Positions 9,189 through 15,789 of a DNA stretch of 64,000 bases are shown here, piece after piece. The DNA is taken from NCBI GenBank assembly GCA_033852135.1, contig JAWSVB010000013.1, forward strand, positions 62,001 to 126,000, given 5' to 3'. The notes beneath the pieces are model-generated. The model had not been told where the DNA came from. It worked only from the letters and a program-made list of their open reading frames with translations, and did not search any database. Within the stretch, counting starts at the first letter, position 1. Each line of letters starts with the position of its first letter. This stretch comes from QZLE01 sp033852135. GTDB taxonomy: Bacteria > Pseudomonadota > Gammaproteobacteria > QZLD01. A program made the position numbers and the translations under genes.

Positions 9189-9348
9189 TAGCCAGTAGGC
9201 TGAGGTGAAGAATGAACCCCAGCGTTTACTGCTAGAGTTAAACCGTGTCATGTTAGGGTTCGCTGCGCTTACCGCCAACCTACAAAACAATTGCTGACAT
9301 ACGATAGCTGCAGGGTGGGTAACCCCCATCTCTAACCCCATTGATCTT
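9189..9348. repeat. 160-bp direct repeat, copy A
   Basis: This stretch matches 11830-11989 base for base with no gap and about eleven substitutions by hand count. It begins TAGCCAGTAGGCTG and ends ACCCCATTGATCTT. The last 12 bases (ACCCCATTGATC) also end the palindromic element at 15222-15297, which suggests a shared element family. It is more GC-rich than its surroundings. An open frame can be read through its lower strand but it has no ribosome site and the two copies do not preserve it as a protein. Confidence 0.85.
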
Positions 9349-9363
9349 ATTAATCTGAAAATA

Positions 9364-9888
9364 TTAGCTTTCAGTTTCACAAAAAACACTTTCAAAATAT
9401 TTAAAGTAACCCTTTATTTCATTGGTTAATACTGCTTTTGAGTGAATTAAAATAACACTGTTTTTGCACTGCTTTGCAGTAAATCCTATAAAGATTTTGC
9501 CACCTTTAAGATTTGGTAATTTTGAATTATTAATAATGTCGAAACTTTTTTGTGCAGCTTCTTTGCTGTTGTACTTGATGTTGATAATGCCAAGGTCAAA
9601 GCCACCTTCTGTATTATCTTTTTGTTCAATATTTATCTCAGTTGACTCTGTATTTATTGCTAATGATAAAATCTGTTTTCCAAAAGTTTTATCTAGATAG
9701 CTGTAATCTTTTTTCTGAGAAAAAAACTCTGTAACCTTATAATCCTTCCAGTCTTGCGACATATGTTGGATAAAGTCTTTTTTTGCGATATTTAAATAAT
9801 TAGTGCACTTCTCATTTGCATGGGCCTGAGAGACAAATGCAAAACAAAAGGATATAAGAAGAAACCAGCGAAATATTATTAAATTCAT
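9364..9888 (-). CDS. Secreted protein of unknown function, last gene of a three-gene set
   Basis: The 174-residue product has a signal peptide (MNLIIFRWFLLISFCFAFVS, cleavage near AHA) from the ATG at 9888; the longer frame to 9927 would overlap the upstream gene and spoil the signal. The mature part is small with three cysteines (CTNYLN, CKNSV, CETES) and a strand-rich middle (TEINIEQKDNTEGGFDLGIINI). It lies 8 bases after the lipoprotein gene 9897-10460. Both follow the frame-broken gene 10429-11164, giving the layout of an effector followed by envelope immunity or accessory proteins. That role is inference from context. Confidence 0.65.
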   Translation of the reverse strand: MNLIIFRWFLLISFCFAFVSQAHANEKCTNYLNIAKKDFIQHMSQDWKDYKVTEFFSQKKDYSYLDKTFGKQILSLAINTESTEINIEQKDNTEGGFDLGIINIKYNSKEAAQKSFDIINNSKLPNLKGGKIFIGFTAKQCKNSVILIHSKAVLTNEIKGYFKYFESVFCETES

Positions 9889-9896
9889 TATTGTAT

Positions 9897-10460
9897 CTAC
9901 TGAGAAATTAGAAAAATAATAAGCCAATTTTTAAATTTAAAGCTAGATCCAAGGCGCATTGGTGACTTGGAAATTTTTGGCTCTAGCTCAATATAGTCAG
10001 CTTGAATTTCTACCCCTTCCATATCAAGATTGGTGGAATCTATCTGCTCGTTTCCATCTACTTCATTAATAATAAAAGATGGAAATACAGTTTCTGCTTG
10101 TACCTCTTCAATTGGGTGTCTTTCGAGAAAATTATTCCAACCATCATCGCTAAGTTGGATTGCAACCATTACTTGTAAATCGGTTGGGCCAGGAGAGCGA
10201 CTCTCAGCTGAAGCTATTTCAACTTCAAGATGGTTTAAAACACCATTTGGATAAAGTTCATCTATAAACTTTTTTGTTAATACGCTTTCTTCTTTATTGT
10301 CGTTTACATTAAATCTTTTCATTGTATTTGTCTCTTTGGCTTTTTCTATTTCTTCATGTTGACTGCAAGAAAAGATAGTAAAGCATAATAGTATTGCTCC
10401 AACTAACTTAAGTGATTTTGAGGTACTATTAGTTATAGAGTGTTTCAGCTTTGATTTCAT
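9897..10460 (-). CDS. Predicted lipoprotein overlapping the end of a broken gene
   Basis: N-terminal signal (SLKLVGAILLCFTIFSC) with a passable lipobox IFSC, then about 150 hydrophilic residues ending in a hydrophobic WLIIFLISQ. The mature region holds acidic stretches and a motif NHLEVEIASAESRSPGPTDL; I recognise no family. The start overlaps the last 32 bases of the frame-broken upstream gene, so translation is probably coupled. Coupling and lipoprotein localisation fit an immunity or accessory protein for the upstream product, but nothing in the sequence proves it. Confidence 0.6.
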   Translation of the reverse strand: MKSKLKHSITNSTSKSLKLVGAILLCFTIFSCSQHEEIEKAKETNTMKRFNVNDNKEESVLTKKFIDELYPNGVLNHLEVEIASAESRSPGPTDLQVMVAIQLSDDGWNNFLERHPIEEVQAETVFPSFIINEVDGNEQIDSTNLDMEGVEIQADYIELEPKISKSPMRLGSSFKFKNWLIIFLISQ

Positions 10461-11164
10461 AGTCTACTTTTCTAAAAACGGTTGATTTATTAATATACTC
10501 GTGACCTAACCCAACAACTTCAAATCTTCCATTTTCTGAGTCAGGGATGTTTGTCGAAATATCTTTTTGCTTTGGATTAAAGTTGTACATATCCTCGGCA
10601 TATATTGTAATATCCAATGCCATTCTTTGCATCCCACTCCCTGAGCCAGGTAACGCCTCAACTGTAACTGCGAGCCATATAGAATGTCCTCCTATAGCCT
10701 TCTGCCAGTTTTCTGTTGCAGGATATGGATATCTTGGATTTTTTCCTCCTACTGGAATTATCCCTGAATACATTTGGATTTTATTGGTTTTACTTTATTT
10801 ACATGCTGAGTATTAGAAGAGTTTAAGCCTGCAATTTTTCTTATTCGATTAAGTTTTTTTGATGTTGCTTTAAGTGATGTTCAGCACTTTTCTTAACATC
10901 TTCAACTATTGATTGATAAACTCGGCGTCCAGCTGAGTCACCTACAAGAAACCCAGGGTAATTCACTGATTGTGGTTTTCCGCCACCACTTAGGAAGTTC
11001 TCATAAGCTTTGGTTGCATCAGAAAGGTCAGGTCGTAGTGTTTTTGCGAATCGTAGCTTCCATCGCCAGTCACTTAGATTATCTTTATCTTTTTCTGTTG
11101 GCTTTTGCATTTTGGATTTATCCAGGTCACCATTGCTGTTTTCAAGAAAGCCGTGGTCATGCAT
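10429..11164 (-). pseudogene. Frame-broken gene (two -1 shifts), effector-like, unknown family
   Basis: Three segments read as one protein. Segment 1 (from 11164) runs MHDHGFLENSNGDLDKSK to DVKKSAEHHLKQHQKN. At A AAA AAC (10853-10859) a -1 shift continues as LNRIRKIAGLNSSNTQHVNK in the next frame. A second -1 shift near 10773 leads to MYSGIIPVGGKNPRYPYPAT and on to the stop at 10429. The parts contain motifs WRWKLRFAKTLRPDLSDATK and AIGGHSIWLAVTV that I associate with uncharacterised proteins near secretion-toxin loci, without a firm name. Upstream of 11164 the frame stays open to 11218 (DPFHKYILTKGVPVRPVF), suggesting the original N-terminus was cut off where the next rightward gene now starts. 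Decay is most likely; programmed shifting is possible because A AAA AAC is a canonical slippery site. Confidence 0.6.
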
Positions 11165-11211
11165 AAATACTGGGCGTACAGGAACCCCTTTTGTTAATAT
11201 ATATTTATGAA

Positions 11212-11832
11212 ATGGATCTTAAATTGAAAATAAAACTAGCATCAATTTTTATAATCACCATAGCTCTTCTTGGTTGTAATGACCCCAAGCTTTCATATAA
11301 CAAAGAAGCAAAGATTTTTTGTGATCTACATAAAACTGAAAACTGGGAGGGTGGGGCGCGAAGAGCCACTAATGCAGAGTTAAAAGTAATACTCGATAGG
11401 AAAATATCTGAGGTTGCATTTTCCAAGAAGTTTGAAGAAATTATTAATGATTTGGATAAAATCAAGTTTCTTAAAAAATTGTATTCAGGAGCTCAGGAAA
11501 AAATTCGTACGCTCACCGGAGAACAATGGGAGTGCCCAGAATATAAAGAGTTCTATAGTGTAAAATTTGAGAGAATTACTCCAAAAATTAAACCAAAGAA
11601 CAATTCTTTAACTATTAATATCTCTAGCTCTGGAGAAGTTATAGTTAATGGTGAGTTAATGAAAAATATTACTACGGAAGAATTTAATAAAATATTAACC
11701 CCAATGAAGTTAAAGTCTCCAGTTTCTGTAGCTATAACTATAAACAAAGGCGCTTCTAGAGTTATATTAAATCAGGTTATGCAGGCATTAAAAAATACAG
11801 AAGTTGAAGATTTAGTTTTGATAGAAAAATAG
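11212..11832 (+). CDS. Lipoprotein with C-terminal ExbD/TolR-like domain, paralogue 1
   Basis: The ATG at 11212 gives a lipoprotein signal (MDLKLKIKLASIFIITIALL, lipobox LLGC); an upstream TTG at 11191 is in frame but unlikely. Residues about 30-110 are helical with two cysteines (IFCDLHKTENW ... QWECPEYKEFY). Residues about 130-206 match the periplasmic domain of ExbD/TolR: LTINISSSGEVIVNGELM, then a helix, a strand SVAITINKGASR, and a final helix-strand QALKNTEVEDLVLIEK. True ExbD has an N-terminal membrane helix bearing an Asp that works with ExbB; here the anchor is a lipid, so it cannot be a proton-channel subunit. A paralogue lies at 13941-14597. Function unknown. Confidence 0.7.
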   Translation: MDLKLKIKLASIFIITIALLGCNDPKLSYNKEAKIFCDLHKTENWEGGARRATNAELKVILDRKISEVAFSKKFEEIINDLDKIKFLKKLYSGAQEKIRTLTGEQWECPEYKEFYSVKFERITPKIKPKNNSLTINISSSGEVIVNGELMKNITTEEFNKILTPMKLKSPVSVAITINKGASRVILNQVMQALKNTEVEDLVLIEK

Positions 11833-11989
11833 CCAGTAGGCTGGGGTGAAGAATGAATCCCAGCGTTTACTGCTAGAGTTATATCGTGTCATGTTGGGGT
11901 TCGCTGCGCTTACCGCCAACCTACAAAACAATTGCTGGCATACGATAGCTGCAGAGTGGGCAACTCCCACCTTTAACCCCATTGATCTT
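11830..11989. repeat. 160-bp direct repeat, copy B
   Basis: Second copy of the element at 9189-9348, same orientation and length. It begins with the stop codon of the lipoprotein gene ending at 11832, so the element abuts the coding sequence. Together the two copies bracket the frame-broken gene, its two downstream genes and lipoprotein paralogue 1. Confidence 0.85.
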
Positions 11990-12119
11990 GTTCATTTGAA
12001 ACTTCAGTAGTAACTATAGCATTACTTAATTAAAGTGTGCATCAAACTGAGACAGATACACTATGCCCCATTTTTTTAATCGGAACACTCAAACTGACTT
12101 ATTTGGAATTAATCTTTAC

Positions 12120-12551
12120 TTATGATGCAATTGCTTCAATTCCCAATAGTGGAGCAAGTATGAAATCATAAACTAATAGAATAATACACCCTTCCAACAT
12201 CATTATATTTGTTCCCATAAAATAATAAGCAAGAGCGAGCTGAAAGAAATTACATTCACTTCGTAAGTTATCATTTTTATCGAAGATTAATTGCTCCCAC
12301 CCTTTTTTATAATTTACCCGATATGGGAAAAGAATCACTAGGTAATATAATATCAATCGGGCTGGAGAACCAGCCCAATGAGCGAATGCAGAGCGTTCAA
12401 GAAAACGTTGCTTGTATGATTTATCGAATTTCCTTAATACTACAAAATAATGTATTGGCCATAATAAAATATAATTACTTGCCATTAGTAACCCACTGAA
12501 CATGATGAATACTTTGCAAGCGCTAGTTAAAAAATCCAGATTAAATATCAA
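12120..12551 (-). CDS. Small membrane protein, function unknown
   Basis: The 143-residue product has an N-terminal membrane helix (residues about 12-37, FIMFSGLLMASNYILLWPIHY), an amphipathic basic middle (RKFDKSYKQRFLERSAF), a second helix around LILYYLVILFP and a C-terminal hydrophobic stretch (LEGCIILLVYDFILAPLLG). The start is a TTG at 12551 with AAGGA 7 bases upstream; the first ATG (12503) lacks a site and would remove half of the first helix. I recognise no family. Neighbouring DNA is repeat-rich. Confidence 0.5.
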   Translation of the reverse strand: MIFNLDFLTSACKVFIMFSGLLMASNYILLWPIHYFVVLRKFDKSYKQRFLERSAFAHWAGSPARLILYYLVILFPYRVNYKKGWEQLIFDKNDNLRSECNFFQLALAYYFMGTNIMMLEGCIILLVYDFILAPLLGIEAIAS

Positions 12552-12624
12552 TAGAGCGTCCTTGAAAAATCATAAACAGAGGATCCTATAGCTTTACCAA
12601 AGTAATCCCCAGCAACTGCATCAA

Positions 12625-12725
12625 GCAAGTATTATAACAATAGCACCATGCACATCATCAATCGAAGCCAATAAAATCCATAATTATACTCTTCCCAGTT
12701 TCTGCCCTTGGGTTCATAGGGTGAT
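12625..12725 (-). pseudogene. Remnant of the small gene at 14692-14952, with frameshift
   Basis: Leftward reading gives PMNPRAETGKSIIMDFI, then after a one-base slip ASIDDVHGAIV, matching PMNPRAEAGAGIILDFL and AAIDDVHDAIV of the intact gene. The ends are lost. This is the third copy of this small gene within 6 kb. Confidence 0.7.
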
Positions 12726-12849
12726 ATAATTAATCCTACAAAAAGTTGAATAGATATTAAAAAAATATAGAATGAACAAAGTGAATGAGTAGATACAGAA
12801 AATACTGATCTCTCAATTATTTAAGTTAGAGATAACAAAGGATTTTTAT

Positions 12850-13938
12850 ATGGGTAATGTAGCAATGGGAAATGCTTCTGTAAATGATACAGAGGGAATG
12901 TTTGAGTGTGCAGATCGAACATCACCAGGTCATACGCCAAAAGATATTACGGCTATAAAACATTTATACCTTCCACTTGATGCTCTTAATAAGATCAGAC
13001 ATACAAGAGGATTTAAGTTTGGTATAACAATATTTAATTATGTAGCTCAAGCTGGCCGTATTTATACTGCCTTTGATGGGAAACGGCTAATATTGGAAGT
13101 TGGGTGTAAAACCATAATTTATATTCAGATTAACTCTCGTATGCCTCATACACATCATCGAATTTTCATACAATCTCAAGAAGGTTTTAATCATGACGTA
13201 ACTATGAGACGTGTTGCTAAAGATGTAGCCAATAAAACAAAAGGAGTTGAAACATTAGTTAAGTATGAGATGTACTTTATAATGGGCGTTATCTCAACAA
13301 CTGGACTTGCAGCTTGGCTTGCCATTACTGGCGCTGACGTAACCTATATCTTTTCCAAAAACAAACCAAAGGTTGATTCTGCCAAGAAACTATCTTTAGC
13401 ACTATTAAAAGAATTTTCTGAGTTAGAAGAATATGCGCCAACATTATACTCAAAGGTAAGCGAGCTTATTTCATCTGAGTTGTATGGAAACTTGGGGCGT
13501 ACTGCAGCGCAATTACCTTCAACTGTTGTGAATGATGAAAAAGTTCAGGCTCAGGTTTCAGGTATATTATTTGGAAAAGCCTCAAATGTTACGTTTTCAG
13601 GTAGATTTACAGCTTGGACTCTTATCACCACATTGTTAAGCCAGGCTCTTGTAAAATCAATGACAAAGTCAGCAAATGCTTTTAAAACCGTAATTGATCA
13701 CAGGTATAAACCACTAATTGAAGACCTGAAGAAAGTTAACCCTAAAATGCCAGCAACGTTTTCAGGACCTGCGCTTAAAGTTACTAAATTGCTTAGTGAT
13801 AATGGGATACATATTACCCAACAAGAAACGCTTGCTATTTTAAAGGAACTAACTTCTAATCCGGATAAGGCTTATAAAAATCTAACGGCAATAGCAAAGG
13901 CTTTAACGGAATTTAAAAAGACAATGAGTAGTCAGTAG
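12850..13938 (+). CDS. Unknown 362-residue protein with a central membrane segment; possible effector
   Basis: AAAGGA precedes the ATG at 12850. There is no signal peptide. Residues about 1-130 are soluble with strands (GRIYTAFDGKRLILEVGCKT). Residues about 143-165 form one strong hydrophobic segment (YFIMGVISTTGLAAWLAITG) and about 250-275 a weaker one (AWTLITTLLSQALVKSM); the rest is helical and ends Lys-rich. A soluble, signal-less protein with an internal membrane segment, followed 2 bases later by a lipoprotein gene, is the usual layout of a membrane-acting antibacterial effector with periplasm-facing immunity. I recognise no named family, so this is inference from form and context. Confidence 0.6.
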   Translation: MGNVAMGNASVNDTEGMFECADRTSPGHTPKDITAIKHLYLPLDALNKIRHTRGFKFGITIFNYVAQAGRIYTAFDGKRLILEVGCKTIIYIQINSRMPHTHHRIFIQSQEGFNHDVTMRRVAKDVANKTKGVETLVKYEMYFIMGVISTTGLAAWLAITGADVTYIFSKNKPKVDSAKKLSLALLKEFSELEEYAPTLYSKVSELISSELYGNLGRTAAQLPSTVVNDEKVQAQVSGILFGKASNVTFSGRFTAWTLITTLLSQALVKSMTKSANAFKTVIDHRYKPLIEDLKKVNPKMPATFSGPALKVTKLLSDNGIHITQQETLAILKELTSNPDKAYKNLTAIAKALTEFKKTMSSQ

Positions 13939-13940
13939 AT

Positions 13941-14597
13941 ATGAAAGATTTTAAAATATTGTTAACAGTATTATTTGTTAATTTATTACTCAGCTGTGCT
14001 TGGGTTAATGCAAAGCCAAATCAGTTTGAAACAGACGCTGAAATATTGTGTAGCTTGTATAATCCAAGCACCTGGGAAAAATTTTCTGAAGAAAAGTCAG
14101 GTTATGAGATATACCAGAATATTCTAGGGGGGATAGAGAAGAAAATAATATCTAAAGAAGTTAAGGGAATTACTACTGGTTATAAAGGCGCTGATTTTAA
14201 TAGTTATTATGACCATGTGTTGATTGAGATGGAACGGTTGCTGAGTAAACCATGGATGTGTGAGCATTTTGAAAACTTCCACAGGCCAAAGGTGGAAGTA
14301 ACTTCCATTCAAATTAAATCCATTGCAAAAGAGTTTGTAGATCCTTATTCAGACGAAAATATTATTATTTCTATTAGCAGTGACAACAAGATTTTCATCA
14401 ATGATGCACAACTTAAAAGCAACTCAAGCCAGCTACTAAAAAAGGCACTGCAGGCAGTTTCTAAAGGGAAGGACTTAAAAGAACAAAAAGTCTATTTGTA
14501 TCTTGAAGATCAAGTATCGCAGAGTATCATCCTAGAAGTTTTTAGGAGTTTAAACGAGCTCAGTGTAAGTAAGATCGGGTTAGTTGGTTTGGAGTAA
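13941..14597 (+). CDS. Lipoprotein with C-terminal ExbD/TolR-like domain, paralogue 2
   Basis: Signal MKDFKILLTVLFVNLLLSC with lipobox LLSC; the start lies 2 bases after the stop of the preceding gene, so the two are coupled. The helical part (ILCSLYNPSTWEKFSEE to PWMCEHFENFH) carries the same paired cysteines as paralogue 1 (11212-11832). The C-terminal 85 residues follow the ExbD/TolR periplasmic pattern: IIISISSDNKIFINDAQL, a helix, strand KVYLYLEDQVSQS, and a final helix-strand ending VSKIGLVGLE. The shared architecture shows a small lipoprotein family in this island. Immunity to the 12850-13938 product is a reasonable guess only. Confidence 0.7.
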   Translation: MKDFKILLTVLFVNLLLSCAWVNAKPNQFETDAEILCSLYNPSTWEKFSEEKSGYEIYQNILGGIEKKIISKEVKGITTGYKGADFNSYYDHVLIEMERLLSKPWMCEHFENFHRPKVEVTSIQIKSIAKEFVDPYSDENIIISISSDNKIFINDAQLKSNSSQLLKKALQAVSKGKDLKEQKVYLYLEDQVSQSIILEVFRSLNELSVSKIGLVGLE

Positions 14598-14611
14598 TTA
14601 ATGGGTTTTTT

Positions 14612-14638
14612 AAGATCCCTGAGCGTAGTCGAAGGGTC
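14612..14638. repeat. Short dispersed palindromic repeat, copy 1
   Basis: AAGATCCCTGAGCGTAGTCG followed by AAGGGTC recurs exactly at 49034-49060. The ends (GACCCTTCGAC / GATCCCTGAG) are partly complementary. A related core (CTGAGCGTAGCGAAGAG) lies in the loop of the element at 15222-15297. This resembles a REP family. Confidence 0.7.
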
Positions 14639-14653
14639 ATAAAAAAGCCGTAG

Positions 14654-14670
14654 GGTGGGCATGGCCCACC
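14654..14670. repeat. Short palindrome GGTGGGC-ATG-GCCCACC
   Basis: Perfect 7-base arms. Close copies occur at 9016-9032 and at 48252-48268, where the copy is followed by eight T and acts as the likely guaA terminator. Here it lies just beyond the 3' end of the small leftward gene and may end its transcript weakly. Confidence 0.6.
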
Positions 14671-14691
14671 ACTAACTACAGAAACATACAA

Positions 14692-14952
14692 CTACTTTGA
14701 ATCCTTTAAATATCTATCCACAATAGCATCATGCACATCATCGATTGCAGCAGATAAAAAATCCAAAATTATACCTGCTCCAGCTTCAGCTCTCGGGTTC
14801 ATAGGGGGTGAAGAATCAACTCCAAAAAATGTTCCCATAAATACCAGGGCATCGCTGATAAAAGGTAATGTTTCTAAAGGGTGTTCATGGTCAACGACCA
14901 GAAGGGATTTGTCGATTTTTCTAGGGGAATGTTTAGTGATTGTAGTTGTCAT
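14692..14952 (-). CDS. Small protein (86 residues), intact copy of a triplicated gene
   Basis: AGGAAG sits 7 bases before the ATG at 14952, giving a product that begins MTTTITKHSPRKIDKSLLVV and ends DDVHDAIVDRYLKDSK. The middle has a hydrophobic stretch (TLPFISDALVFMGTFFG) followed by PPMNPRAEAGAGIILDFL and an amphipathic helix. No signal peptide and no family that I recognise. Two decayed copies lie at 12625-12725 and 9012-9104, so the gene has been duplicated repeatedly in this island. Its 5' side is the hairpin-rich stretch 14980-15190, which would be its transcript leader. Confidence 0.6.
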   Translation of the reverse strand: MTTTITKHSPRKIDKSLLVVDHEHPLETLPFISDALVFMGTFFGVDSSPPMNPRAEAGAGIILDFLSAAIDDVHDAIVDRYLKDSK

Positions 14953-14979
14953 GATGACTTCCTTTGGGTAATAGTTAAA

Positions 14980-15190
14980 CCACCCAAGAGGTTGCAATCT
15001 CTAGGTGGCAGACTGAACAAGGTTGCAACAACCGCCCCAAAGAAACGGCCCACCCGAAGGTGGCCAAGTCCAGTCCACCATATGTAGACGAGACTTAACC
15101 AAAAAACGTTACCGTTTTATTGGCTACTTTAGGGTAAACGGGGTTGCAATCCCGATACTGGATTTTGCCAGTGCATTGGTCGGATAGCTT
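14980..15190. other. Hairpin-dense stretch, possible structured RNA
   Basis: At least five stem-loops lie in about 190 bases: 14980-15008 (CCACC/GGTGG and AGAG/CTCT), 15021-15033 (GGTTG-CAA-CAACC), 15047-15065 (CACC-CGAA-GGTG), 15139-15154 (CGGG/CCCG) and ACTGG-ATTTTG-CCAGT near 15157-15172. The first and fourth share the loop GTTGCAAT, and the second carries GTTGCAA, so a sequence motif recurs in loop context. On the lower strand this would be the 5' leader of the 14692-14952 gene. It could be an RNA element or part of a mobile repeat. No known RNA family was recognised. Confidence 0.4.
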
Positions 15191-15221
15191 TAATGGTTTT
15201 GGATTGTCAAACTGGTATTGT

Positions 15222-15297
15222 GATCAACTGGGGTCGGTAGTCTATTGATTTCTGAGCGTAGCGAAGAGTAAAATCAAAGACTCTGACCCCATTGATC
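15222..15297. repeat. 76-bp palindromic element (MITE- or REP-like)
   Basis: Left arm GATCAACTGGGGTCGGTAGT... (15222-15251) pairs imperfectly with the right arm ...AGACTCTGACCCCATTGATC (15271-15297); the loop contains CTGAGCGTAGCGAAGAG. The right end ACCCCATTGATC equals the right ends of the two 160-bp repeats. The form fits a non-autonomous element. It ends right where a downstream membrane-protein frame has lost its 5' end. Confidence 0.7.
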
Positions 15298-15346
15298 GGC
15301 TTATCTTTCAGAAATAGTATTAACAACTATTGTATTTTGTCTGTTA

Positions 15347-15736
15347 TTGTATTTCTTTGGAGCAGCTGAAATATCAAAAATACTTGGGGATGTTGCATCG
15401 GATTTAGCAACCTATTTCTCAAGTATAATGCTTGCAGGTTCGGTAGCTTTTTTATGGACATTTTACTCGAAATCAGACACTCCTTTTTCAAAATGGTTGT
15501 ATGAATCAGGGGCATTTAATGTGTACCTATATGCCTATGTAGTTACAATAGTTATATACGCCGTACTTTTAGTTTTGTTGTTGATTTGCAGCAAGTTGGA
15601 TAACTTATTTATTTCTATGCCTTCATTTTGGTTTTTAATACTTGGCTTAATTAATGTGCATACTTTTGTAAGTAACGTGGTTGGTCAGTTGCAACTAAAT
15701 ATGGAATTTAATCGTCAAAATGATATTAATTTGTGA
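15347..15736 (+). CDS. Membrane protein, probably truncated at its N-terminus
   Basis: The product has at least three membrane segments (TYFSSIMLAGSVAFLWTFY, YLYAYVVTIVIYAVLLVLLL, FWFLILGLINVHTFVSNVVG). The only simple start is a TTG at 15347, but the frame is open and clearly protein-like upstream to 15296 (SEIVLTTIVFCLLLYFFGA, another membrane helix), where it meets the palindromic element 15222-15297. No ATG or GTG exists in that part. I infer that the element cut off the original start; whether the gene is still translated is unclear. It may be co-transcribed with the arrestin-like gene 53 bases downstream. Confidence 0.45.
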   Translation: MYFFGAAEISKILGDVASDLATYFSSIMLAGSVAFLWTFYSKSDTPFSKWLYESGAFNVYLYAYVVTIVIYAVLLVLLLICSKLDNLFISMPSFWFLILGLINVHTFVSNVVGQLQLNMEFNRQNDINL

Positions 15737-15789
15737 TTAATAGGTCTAAAGCTTTTGAAAACTTAATATAAAATAAAAAGAACATTTAA

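Noticed and set aside
9177..9395. 72-codon leftward frame through repeat copy A
   Set aside because: It lies inside the 160-bp repeat, has no ribosome site and the second repeat copy does not keep it as a protein.
10547..11210. Several rightward frames opposite the broken effector-like gene
   Set aside because: They are antisense shadows; the leftward reading has consistent motifs and overlap with downstream genes.
14980..15190. Integron attC site or known riboswitch
   Set aside because: No GTTRRRY/RYYYAAC core pair and no integrase or recognisable riboswitch core; only generic hairpins with a repeated loop motif.
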